Origin: Bordetella parapertussis
Lineage (GTDB): Bacteria; Pseudomonadota; Gammaproteobacteria; Burkholderiales; Burkholderiaceae_B
Direction: 5' to 3'
Length of the DNA stretch: 9,743 nucleotides
Assembly: GCA_945869355.1 (NCBI GenBank)
Contig: CAMBPA010000026.1
Span: 1 to 9,743 of the forward strand
Shown here: piece by piece, positions 1 through 6,258 of the stretch
Position numbering within the stretch: the stretch's first letter is position 1
Layout of the letters: every line of letters starts with the position of its first letter
The notes under the pieces: model-generated
Database searches by the model: none
What the model was told of the DNA's origin: nothing
Seen by the model: only the letters and a program-made list of their open reading frames with translations
Made by a program: the position numbers and the translations under genes

Positions 1-374
1 GGTGTTCGGTCAACGCTGTGGGGATTAGTCGTGGGCCCAGCAAGCTGATGCGCAAACTCTGTTGTCACCGTTTTGCCCATGATCAGAGCACCCGCCGCAC
101 GCAATGTCGCGACGGCGGTGGCGTCGCGCTGGGGTCGGTGATTTGCGAATGCCGCCGAGCCATAAGTCGTCGGCATATCGCTTGTATCGAAGATATCCTT
201 TATGCCACCGGTGATTCCCGCCAACGGCAAATGGGACGTATCTTTGGGCAACGCTGCAAACTGGTCACGAACCTGCTGAGGATCATGCCAGGACCAGGCT
301 CGAACAAGCGGCTCGCGAGATGCGATCCGGGCAAGTTGCTCTTCTAAGATCTGCGATCGATTCAGCGCTGCCAC
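1..374 (-). CDS. Amidase-signature family protein, N-terminal part (runs off the left edge)
   Basis: Amidase-signature enzymes hydrolyse or transfer carboxamide groups using a Ser-cisSer-Lys triad; the substrate here cannot be told. The frame is open from a GTG at 374-372 to base 1, giving 124 codons with no stop. The family N-terminus is clear: AGITGGIKDIFDT at residues 52-64, where Lys59 matches the catalytic lysine; a GAL(I)MGKT..TEFA block at about 95-108; and the start of the Gly/Ser-rich signature (GPTTNPHSVDRT) just before the window ends. Both catalytic serines lie outside the window. GTG is chosen because the preceding codon, in the same frame, is the TAA of the GH31-like gene, and no other start precedes the conserved block closely. 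Only a weak ribosome-site-like GCGAG lies about 8 bases upstream, so translation probably depends on coupling to the upstream gene. Family usual length is about 400-480 residues. It could be a GatA paralogue or a specialised amidase. Confidence 0.88.
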   Translation of the reverse strand, partial: MAALNRSQILEEQLARIASREPLVRAWSWHDPQQVRDQFAALPKDTSHLPLAGITGGIKDIFDTSDMPTTYGSAAFANHRPQRDATAVATLRAAGALIMGKTVTTEFAHQLAGPTTNPHSVDRT

Positions 375-395
375 TTATCGTGCTCGCGAGATGCG
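311..395. repeat. 14-bp direct repeat spanning the GH31/amidase junction
   Basis: The 14-mer GCTCGCGAGATGCG occurs at 311-324 (inside the amidase start region) and again at 382-395 (last codons of the GH31-like gene), 71 bp apart. It contains the 8-bp palindrome CTCGCGAG. Because 71 is not a multiple of three, the two copies are read in different frames, so the identity is not explained by shared protein sequence. It may be chance or a trace of recombination at the junction. Confidence 0.5.
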
Positions 396-2543
396 CACCT
401 CGGCGCCGCGTCGCTTAACTTCCAAGCCCTCAGAGGGAAGAATACGCAGGCCCTCAAGGCCTTTGATGTAACTTGAACCTTGCATCTGCATGACACGGAT
501 CTTGTTACGCATCACCACAGGGTTGTGCACGGGCATACCAAACATCCAGACCTCGTCGAGTATGCGTGCTGAATTAAATTCACCGGTGTGATTAGCGGTC
601 GGGCCTAAGCAAAGCATGTGTCCTTCACGCCCAAAGACAGGCAAGGCGTCTAGCTCACAGGAGACCGTCCACGTTGTACCGCCCTCATAGCGCCAGCCCG
701 TGTTCAGATCCCACCATGCGTCGCCTTGAGGCAAATACACTTGGATTTCCTTACCCGGCTTCATTGCTGGCGCAACCAGCACGGCTGGGCCCAGCATGTA
801 TTGCGTATCCCAGCGCTGGGCTTCGGCATCTACCGGAAACGATAATGCCATCGAGCGCTGAACCGGCAAGCCGGTACGCGCGGCATCTTCAATCGCACCC
901 AGAACATAAGGAATCAAACGGTAACGCCATTGCAACCAAGACTGCACATGCGCGCGCGTTGCTTCATCAAACGCGGTGGGTAATAAATTTGGGTGTGCTT
1001 GAAAGGCCAGATTGCCAGAGAACACAGCCATCCCAAGCCAACGCAGATACAACTCAGGCGTCATCTCTGCTGTAGGCATCTCCGCATTGCCGAGGGCATG
1101 CATTTGTACAGGTAAACCACTTGCACCAATAGATAAAGCGGTGCGCAATGTGTGCTGCAAGCCGCTCCAAGTATTGGGCACACGAGGCGCGCTTTGCCAT
1201 AACAAACGCTGCGCCCCTGCAAACAAATCGGAACTGAACACCACACCTTCTGGCGGCACTTTATGCCCGGCCGCTGCGTCAAACAAGGCGCGACGCGCCA
1301 GGGCTGGATACAGGGAGCGCAACACCGCCCCACTCTCACCGCCACGTGCAACCACGTGATCAGGTATATCAAACTGCACATCACAGGCGGTTGCCCCAAC
1401 GCCTTCTTCTGCAAGGTGGCGGTGACGTTCAGACCACGTCTTCATCGCGTCGCGATGCGTCAGATCTAGCAGGCCGAAAGGCTTGCCACCTGTTGCAGCG
1501 ACGCCCTCAAATACATACGCCTCACCGTTTCCACCCACAAGCAGCCAACCGCGGTCTTCCAGCTCCGCAAAAATGGTGGATTCGGCCAGCGCGGCAGGAA
1601 TTGTGTGCATACACAAGTGTGTCGCGTGCTTACCAAATTGACTCAATAACAATTTCGGGCTCGGGAAGCGTTCGGCGTCCCACCCAGGCAGGAGCTTCGA
1701 GTCTTGGTAGGTCCAGGCCGCCGGCGGCAACAACAATACGCCATCCACAGCAAGGCCTAAGCGACGGAACTCAGTGATGAGCTCAGCAGTCTGCGAGGCA
1801 TTATGGCTTGCATGCTGCTCAACCCAGACACCCATCGACCATAAAACGGGTTGACCCGCACGCCCAGTGAGCTGGGTGTACTGGTTCAGTATTTCGATGG
1901 GCTCACCTGCAAAAATAAAAACATCCAGCGTTTCGTCTTCAACGGCGATCTTGTACTCAGCCGTCGACTCGGCGCCTAGATCATGCTCAACCCGACCAAG
2001 CGTGTTGACATACACACCCCAACCATTTGGACTCCATGCCAACGGCAAGGCGCGATGGTCTGGCGCGTCAGAGACAATCGTTTCACCTCGACGATCCAAA
2101 TCGCCTGAGGTTTCGCCCAAACCAAAAATCTTTTCGCTACGCTTGAGGTCAAAGCCCAACGACCAAAGTGCGTCCGAGCGGGCAACACCAGACTCCGACA
2201 GCGTCAAGGCCGTTTTGCCAAGACGTTGCATGTGCAGTCTAAATGGATTCACGGAAATATCCAGGCTCACATCGCCTTGCACAAGCCGCCAACCCTTTAG
2301 CGCACCCTTGAGTGGTTCTAAGATGGCTTCGCCTATCGCCTCTGGACGAGCAAGCAACACCTCTGCGTGCACACGCGCTCTCGTGCCAGGCAGAATATCT
2401 GCAGCAACAGCTTCGGGTCGACCGCAGCGAACCCGGAACACGCCAGGCGCGTGCGGTTCAACAGCGAGTCTGAGCCCCGCACCTGCATCGAACACAAGCT
2501 TGGTGGGCAGCGTATCGACTAGTTTGAGTGAGTCTAGGTGCAT
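375..2543 (-). CDS. GH31-like protein (alpha-glucosidase/alpha-xylosidase fold) with eroded active site
   Basis: GH31 enzymes cleave alpha-glucosides or alpha-xylosides with two aspartates. The 722-residue protein has family landmarks in order: FGLGETSGDLDRRG (140-153); AWSPNGWGVYVN (169-180); the nucleophile-region equivalent CDVQFDIP (387-394), where Asp388 aligns with the nucleophile; AGAQRLLW (442-449), matching AGSQRY.. of the family; a helix block TWSGLQHTLRTALSIGASG (458-476); RYRLIPY (540-546); and QYMLGPAVLVAP (581-592) followed by a C-terminal beta domain (VYLPQGDAWWD, LPVFGREGHMLCLG). Against YicI-type enzymes, the glycines and acidic residue after the nucleophile are gone. The W-S/G-G-D acid/base motif reads WQSAPRVPNTW with no aspartate, and the SHDIGG motif reads MHALGN. 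No signal peptide is visible, so it is probably cytoplasmic. The ATG at 2543 gives a normal GH31 N-terminus but has no obvious ribosome site. The amidase follows with zero spacing. It is most likely a pseudoenzyme or has changed chemistry; the family assignment is firm, the function unknown. Confidence 0.85.
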   Translation of the reverse strand: MHLDSLKLVDTLPTKLVFDAGAGLRLAVEPHAPGVFRVRCGRPEAVAADILPGTRARVHAEVLLARPEAIGEAILEPLKGALKGWRLVQGDVSLDISVNPFRLHMQRLGKTALTLSESGVARSDALWSLGFDLKRSEKIFGLGETSGDLDRRGETIVSDAPDHRALPLAWSPNGWGVYVNTLGRVEHDLGAESTAEYKIAVEDETLDVFIFAGEPIEILNQYTQLTGRAGQPVLWSMGVWVEQHASHNASQTAELITEFRRLGLAVDGVLLLPPAAWTYQDSKLLPGWDAERFPSPKLLLSQFGKHATHLCMHTIPAALAESTIFAELEDRGWLLVGGNGEAYVFEGVAATGGKPFGLLDLTHRDAMKTWSERHRHLAEEGVGATACDVQFDIPDHVVARGGESGAVLRSLYPALARRALFDAAAGHKVPPEGVVFSSDLFAGAQRLLWQSAPRVPNTWSGLQHTLRTALSIGASGLPVQMHALGNAEMPTAEMTPELYLRWLGMAVFSGNLAFQAHPNLLPTAFDEATRAHVQSWLQWRYRLIPYVLGAIEDAARTGLPVQRSMALSFPVDAEAQRWDTQYMLGPAVLVAPAMKPGKEIQVYLPQGDAWWDLNTGWRYEGGTTWTVSCELDALPVFGREGHMLCLGPTANHTGEFNSARILDEVWMFGMPVHNPVVMRNKIRVMQMQGSSYIKGLEGLRILPSEGLEVKRRGAEVRISRAR

Positions 2544-2767
2544 GTTTAGCGCGTAGGTATAAAAGCGACCAAAGGCGCTATTTTGACGGATTTAAGTATT
2601 TTAATAAACTCGACCCTCTATATCCCGGCTTGCGCTTATCTTTTTACTTAGCATATGCAAACATTGTGGGTGCCACACTTACCGTTCATTTGTTGTGCTT
2701 TTCGGCATTTACAGTGTCATTTCATCGAAACCCACCCTGGAACAGGCATTTTTCTATTGAAACTGGC
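2544..2767. other. 224-bp AT-rich intergenic gap between mnmC-like and GH31-like genes
   Basis: This is the longest gene-free stretch. It is visibly richer in A+T than its surroundings, especially 2581-2650. It presumably carries the leader and promoter of the GH31-like gene, which is transcribed leftward, and the 3' end of the fadD-mnmC transcript. I find no convincing -35/-10 pair; TAAAAT-like and CAAAAT-like hexamers lie around 2582-2605 on the minus strand without good partners. There is also no classical hairpin plus T-run terminator for the minus strand. Small inverted repeats are present: TGTGG/CCACA at about 2665-2677 and the palindrome GCATATGC at 2651-2658. Only very short ORFs of 9-13 codons without ribosome sites exist here. 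Confidence 0.5.
2547..2580. repeat. Inverted repeat just upstream of the GH31-like start codon
   Basis: TAGCGC at 2547-2552 is mirrored by GCGCTA at 2575-2580, with an inner GGT/ACC pair (2556-2558 and 2568-2570). In the minus-strand transcript this could form a hairpin ending three bases before the ATG, where a ribosome binding site would be expected and none is seen. It could be an operator, a leader hairpin or chance; the stem is short. Confidence 0.3.
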
Positions 2768-4510
2768 TTAAATCTGACTGATTGTGTCAATTATATCGGT
2801 TTCCAAGGGCAAGGGCTCGCCATTTAGGGTCGCGGCGACCAAATCCCCTGCCAAACTTGACCAAGTCAGTCCTCTCGAGGCGAGCCCCGCTACGGCCCAA
2901 AGGGTCTGTTCCTCATCTACCGCAGCGATCGCAGGCAGTCGTCCGGGCAACACCGCACGCCAGCCGGCCCACCCACTCAATGCGCTATCGGAAAATTCCG
3001 ACTCGACCAATCGCGACCCTAGTAAACCATCCGTGCGCTGCATATTTTCCCTCGCTCCGGCGCTCGTGACAAAAACTCGATCCGCTCCGTGCACGTAACT
3101 ACTTCCCGTCACGCACTGACCACTCACCGCTGGCAGCACGTAACCATCGCCGGAAACAATGCAGCGTGGCCCGCCTAATATCGCGCGCTCGGGAAGGTAG
3201 GTAATTTCACCGCCCAACTGATGCATCGTGCGCAACCGCGCATGGGCGGCTAACAGTCCACTTGCGCTCAAAATATCTTGCGTGGCATACGCGGCAGCGA
3301 CGATCACAATCGGCGCCTCTTCTAGCACCTGGCCCGCTGCGTCTAGCACCTGCCACACATTTCCACGCCGCAACAGGCGATCGACCCGCGCGGCACGGCG
3401 AGAAATTTCAACGCCACTCAGTAGTTGATTGATAAACGCCTCAGGCTGTACACGCACAGCCATTGGAAAATAAATGCCGCTTCTTTGTAGCGTCAGGCCG
3501 GCGATCGCGCTCGCCTCCTGTGCCTCCACAAACTTGGCCCATGCTTCTGGCAACTTCAACCCAGCCACCACATCTTTCAGGTCAACCACACGTCCAGAGG
3601 TGCGCGACAACTGTAAAGCGCCGCAGGGCTCAAACGCCTCATCGGTCAAATGACCCCAGCGATGATGTGCAAGCAAAGTTCCGGCGCGAGACAACCGTGC
3701 GCGCACATCATCGTCTCGCGTCACCATCGGGGTTAAGGCCGCCGCCAGGTGTCCTTGGTGCGGGCTCTGTTGGCCTACCGACGCCTCGAGGACCTTGACA
3801 GTCCATCCCCTCAAAGAAAGCGCATAGGCGACTCCAGCGCCTGCGAACCCGCCCCCCACAACCACTGCATGTTGATGACCTTCGCGTTGCACGGGTGAGG
3901 TCAGCGGTGCCGCTTGAACAACCCGTGACCAGACGCCATCACGCACTGAGCCTTGCGCCCATAACGCTGAAGTCCGATCATCGAAAGGGCCAGGCGCCCC
4001 AGAAGCAGACAACCATGGCATAACGAGTTTGCCCTGCGGCAACAGTACTTTCGTCGCTGTGCCGAGCATCACTTCAATCTCTTCATGCGGATAAGAGCGT
4101 AGTGAGGCTGGCAGCACTACAGCATCGGCACTTACCGACAAACGCTGCAACATGGTGGATGGTTGACCAACGGCCAGGGTTAGCGTGACACATAACCCCT
4201 CAAACTCAAGGCGATGCACGCCCAAGAGATTCAAAGGCCACGCGTCCACCAACTGCTGCACGCAAGACTCCATGCCTGCGGGGCATGTTTGTAACAAGCG
4301 TGCGCGTAACGCTTGGGAGTCCCCGAGTGCAGGGAGCAAGCCCACAAAGTGGAGGCATCGACTCCGCTGCGGGTCTCGACGCCACGCATTCCACACAGAC
4401 AAAAACAGATGGCCTTCGCCAAAGGCAGCATCAACGATGGTGTACGTGCGCCGACTGACCCAAACGTGAGGTAGCCCAAGCGCAGCCGATACTGGGGGCC
4501 ATGACATCAT
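2768..4510 (-). CDS. mnmC: MnmC-like tRNA wobble-uridine modification protein: truncated, degenerate methyltransferase half plus FAD-oxidoreductase half
   Basis: MnmC finishes mnm5(s2)U at tRNA position 34. Its C-terminal FAD domain removes the carboxymethyl group from cmnm5U, and its N-terminal SAM domain methylates the resulting nm5U. Here the FAD half (about 215-580) looks intact: GGGFAG dinucleotide fold at 219-224 with Glu242, GHLAAALTPMVTRDDDVRARLS (253-274), GWRAVLPGRLPAI (516-528) and GLASRGLTW..L.GDLVAA (542-560), all typical of MnmC. The N-terminal half still aligns by eye (RRTYTIVDAAFGEGHLFL at 20-37, LHFV, HRLEFEG..VTLTL), but the SAM motif GFGxGLN has become AFGEGHL and the LDGFaPaKNPdMW block has become LPASLRSYPHEEI (133-145). 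About 40 residues that normally precede it are missing. The start is well fixed: ATG at 4510 overlaps the upstream TAA by one base (TAATG) and an in-frame TGA lies at 4525-4523. It is probably a monofunctional oxidoreductase. Confidence 0.85.
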   Translation of the reverse strand: MMSWPPVSAALGLPHVWVSRRTYTIVDAAFGEGHLFLSVWNAWRRDPQRSRCLHFVGLLPALGDSQALRARLLQTCPAGMESCVQQLVDAWPLNLLGVHRLEFEGLCVTLTLAVGQPSTMLQRLSVSADAVVLPASLRSYPHEEIEVMLGTATKVLLPQGKLVMPWLSASGAPGPFDDRTSALWAQGSVRDGVWSRVVQAAPLTSPVQREGHQHAVVVGGGFAGAGVAYALSLRGWTVKVLEASVGQQSPHQGHLAAALTPMVTRDDDVRARLSRAGTLLAHHRWGHLTDEAFEPCGALQLSRTSGRVVDLKDVVAGLKLPEAWAKFVEAQEASAIAGLTLQRSGIYFPMAVRVQPEAFINQLLSGVEISRRAARVDRLLRRGNVWQVLDAAGQVLEEAPIVIVAAAYATQDILSASGLLAAHARLRTMHQLGGEITYLPERAILGGPRCIVSGDGYVLPAVSGQCVTGSSYVHGADRVFVTSAGARENMQRTDGLLGSRLVESEFSDSALSGWAGWRAVLPGRLPAIAAVDEEQTLWAVAGLASRGLTWSSLAGDLVAATLNGEPLPLETDIIDTISQI

Positions 4511-6174
4511 TAGGGCCGCAAGTCACGTCGCAAAATTTTTCCTACATTGCTTTTCGGCAGCTCTGCGCGAAACTCGATCGCACGGGGGCACTTATAACGA
4601 CTCAATTCACGCGCACACCAGTCCTGGATAGATTGCTCGTCCAGCGTTGGGTCCAAGGGCACGACAAATAGCTTCACTGCCTCACCCGAAGCAGCATCGG
4701 GCATCCCCACCGCAGCACATTCCAACACGCCCGGATGGCTCGACACCACCGCTTCGACCTCGCTGGGATACACATTAAAGCCAGACACAACAATCAAATC
4801 TTTTTTACGATCCACCAAAAAGACATAGCCTTGGGCAGTCATATAGCCAATGTCTCCTGTACGCAAGAAACCATCGGGCGTGAACGCTGCGTTCGTGTCG
4901 TGCGGCGCATTCCAATAGCCTCGCATGACTTGAGGCCCACGCACGGCGATTTCGCCACGTTCGCCTGTCTCGACAAACGCCCCTTGCTCATCGACGATAC
5001 GCACCTCCGTTGACGGCAGCGGCAACCCGATGCTTCCAGAATAAGCCTGCGCATTGGTCGGGTTGGCCGTGACAACAGGGGATGTCTCGGATAGTCCGTA
5101 ACCTTCAATGAGCGGCCGTCCCGTCACATCTACCCAGCGCTGCGCGACGGCTTTCTGAATCGCCATGCCGCCACCAAAGGCCAAGCGCAAAGAACGAAAA
5201 TCAAGCGTCTCAAATTGCGCTTCGTTCAATAAAACATTGAACAAGGTGTTCACGCCGGGAAACACATGCGGTGGATCTTTACGCCAGGCATAGAGCAATG
5301 ACGCACGATCACGGGGGTTAATCACCAACACGCTTTTCATCCCAGCATGCAAGGCATACAACCCACACACGGTCATCGCAAACACGTGATAAAGCGGCAA
5401 AGCGGTCAGCATCGTCAGCGGCCGTGGCAACAAATCACCGAGTGCCGGTTGGGCGACGGCCTGCACTTGCAAGACGTTGGACACCAGATTGCGGTGCGTC
5501 AGCATGGCAGCCCGGGGCGCACCCGTTGTCCCCCCCGTGTATTGCAGCGCAGCCAGATCATCCATCGCAATATCGGGTGCCTGCCAGGATAAGTCGCGGC
5601 CCAACCGAAGCACAAAACGCCAGGGCCATGCTCCAGGCATGGGCTTTTTCGGACCAAGTTTTTTCAGATATCGCGCACCGAAGTTAATGACAACTGATTT
5701 CAGTGCACCCAACATATCACCAGGGGAGACGATCACTCTGTGCAATAACGCGTCGCAATCCGTCACCTGCTCAAGCGTATCGGCCACACTTTCAAACACC
5801 ACAATCACGCTAGCACCGCTATCACGCAACTGCGCGCCAAGCTCTCTTGGGGTACAGAGCGGGTTCACGTTTACGACAACACAACCCGCTTTGAGGGTCC
5901 CAAACAGCGCAACAGGATTTGCTAAGACATTGGGCAGCATCAGCGCAACGCGCGCGCCAGGATCCAGCTTAAGGGACTGCAACCACTTAGCAAAGCACAT
6001 GGCCTCTTGCTCAAGCTTTGCATACGTCAGCGGCGTGCCAAAGGACTGCACTGCCGCACGCGGGCCGTATCGTTTGCACGCCTGCTCGAGTAAATCCACT
6101 AAAGAGGCGTAACCGTCGGTCGAAATCGTTGGCGGAACGCCTTCGGGGTAGCTGCTAATCCATGGTGCGTTCAT
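4510..6174 (-). CDS. fadD: Long-chain fatty acid-CoA ligase (FadD type, AMP-forming)
   Basis: The protein activates fatty acids to acyl-CoA through an acyl-adenylate, feeding beta-oxidation and lipid synthesis, in the cytoplasm or at the inner membrane. Its 554 residues match the usual FadD length. Adenylation motifs are in order: P-loop YTGGTTGAPRAAMLTH (212-227), ALPLYHVFAM (258-267), GGGMAIQ (334-340), GYGLSETSP (358-366), FLRTGDIGY (436-444), the hinge region DRKKDLIVVSGFNVYPSEVE (455-474) and the catalytic-lysine motif PKSNVGKILRRDLR (540-553, Lys546). The linker around 157-195 with INFGARYLKKL resembles FadD proteins. One oddity is that the P-loop lysine position of the usual VAKGAM is Arg221, in APRAAM; the known family signature allows K or R there, so activity is expected. 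The ATG at 6174 starts a normal FadD N-terminus, but the ribosome site is weak. The TAATG overlap with the mnmC-like gene indicates translational coupling. The chain-length preference is not visible, so fadD is by family only. Confidence 0.9.
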   Translation of the reverse strand: MNAPWISSYPEGVPPTISTDGYASLVDLLEQACKRYGPRAAVQSFGTPLTYAKLEQEAMCFAKWLQSLKLDPGARVALMLPNVLANPVALFGTLKAGCVVVNVNPLCTPRELGAQLRDSGASVIVVFESVADTLEQVTDCDALLHRVIVSPGDMLGALKSVVINFGARYLKKLGPKKPMPGAWPWRFVLRLGRDLSWQAPDIAMDDLAALQYTGGTTGAPRAAMLTHRNLVSNVLQVQAVAQPALGDLLPRPLTMLTALPLYHVFAMTVCGLYALHAGMKSVLVINPRDRASLLYAWRKDPPHVFPGVNTLFNVLLNEAQFETLDFRSLRLAFGGGMAIQKAVAQRWVDVTGRPLIEGYGLSETSPVVTANPTNAQAYSGSIGLPLPSTEVRIVDEQGAFVETGERGEIAVRGPQVMRGYWNAPHDTNAAFTPDGFLRTGDIGYMTAQGYVFLVDRKKDLIVVSGFNVYPSEVEAVVSSHPGVLECAAVGMPDAASGEAVKLFVVPLDPTLDEQSIQDWCARELSRYKCPRAIEFRAELPKSNVGKILRRDLRP

Positions 6175-6258
6175 GGTCTATTGTCAACTCGAAATGTGGG
6201 TTTAGAACGTCATTTTCATCGATAATACTGGCAGACATGGTTGATTAAAGTGATTTGC
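6175..6258. promoter_or_regulatory. Divergent promoter region between the fadD and M20 hydrolase genes
   Basis: Both neighbouring genes point away from this 84-bp gap, so it should hold promoters for both. For the rightward gene, TTGTCA (6181-6186) with TAGAAC (6203-6208, 16-bp spacing) is one candidate, and TTTAGA (6201-6206) with TAATAC (6223-6228) is another. For the leftward gene the best -10 is TATTAT (minus strand, 6227-6222), but its -35 is poor. The two -10 candidates overlap around 6221-6228. None is strong enough to assign a start site. Confidence 0.35.

Noticed and set aside
18..347. 109-codon plus-strand frame at the left edge
   Set aside because: It is antisense to the amidase start, whose minus-strand translation carries clear family motifs including the catalytic lysine block; the plus-strand product resembles nothing and is Arg/Cys-rich in the way of shadow frames.
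1867..2556. 229-codon plus-strand frame opposite the GH31-like gene
   Set aside because: Ser/Arg/Pro-rich shadow of a well-supported gene, no ribosome site, no recognisable domain.
2735..2756. CCTG-GAA-CAGG followed by a short T-run on the plus strand, like a terminator
   Set aside because: The stem is only four pairs and no plus-strand gene ends upstream; on the minus strand the T-run is on the wrong side.
2528..2827. 99-codon plus-strand frame across the intergenic gap
   Set aside because: Its ends overlap two real genes on the other strand, no ribosome site, and the middle is AT-rich noncoding DNA; no known motif.
5477..6112. 211-codon plus-strand frame opposite fadD
   Set aside because: Antisense shadow with biased Ser/Thr/Arg composition; fadD motifs fully explain the region.
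6182..6187. Perfect minus-strand TTGACA near the fadD start
   Set aside because: It lies only 7 bases before the ATG, so a -10 would fall inside the gene, and no TATAAT-like hexamer is at the right distance there.
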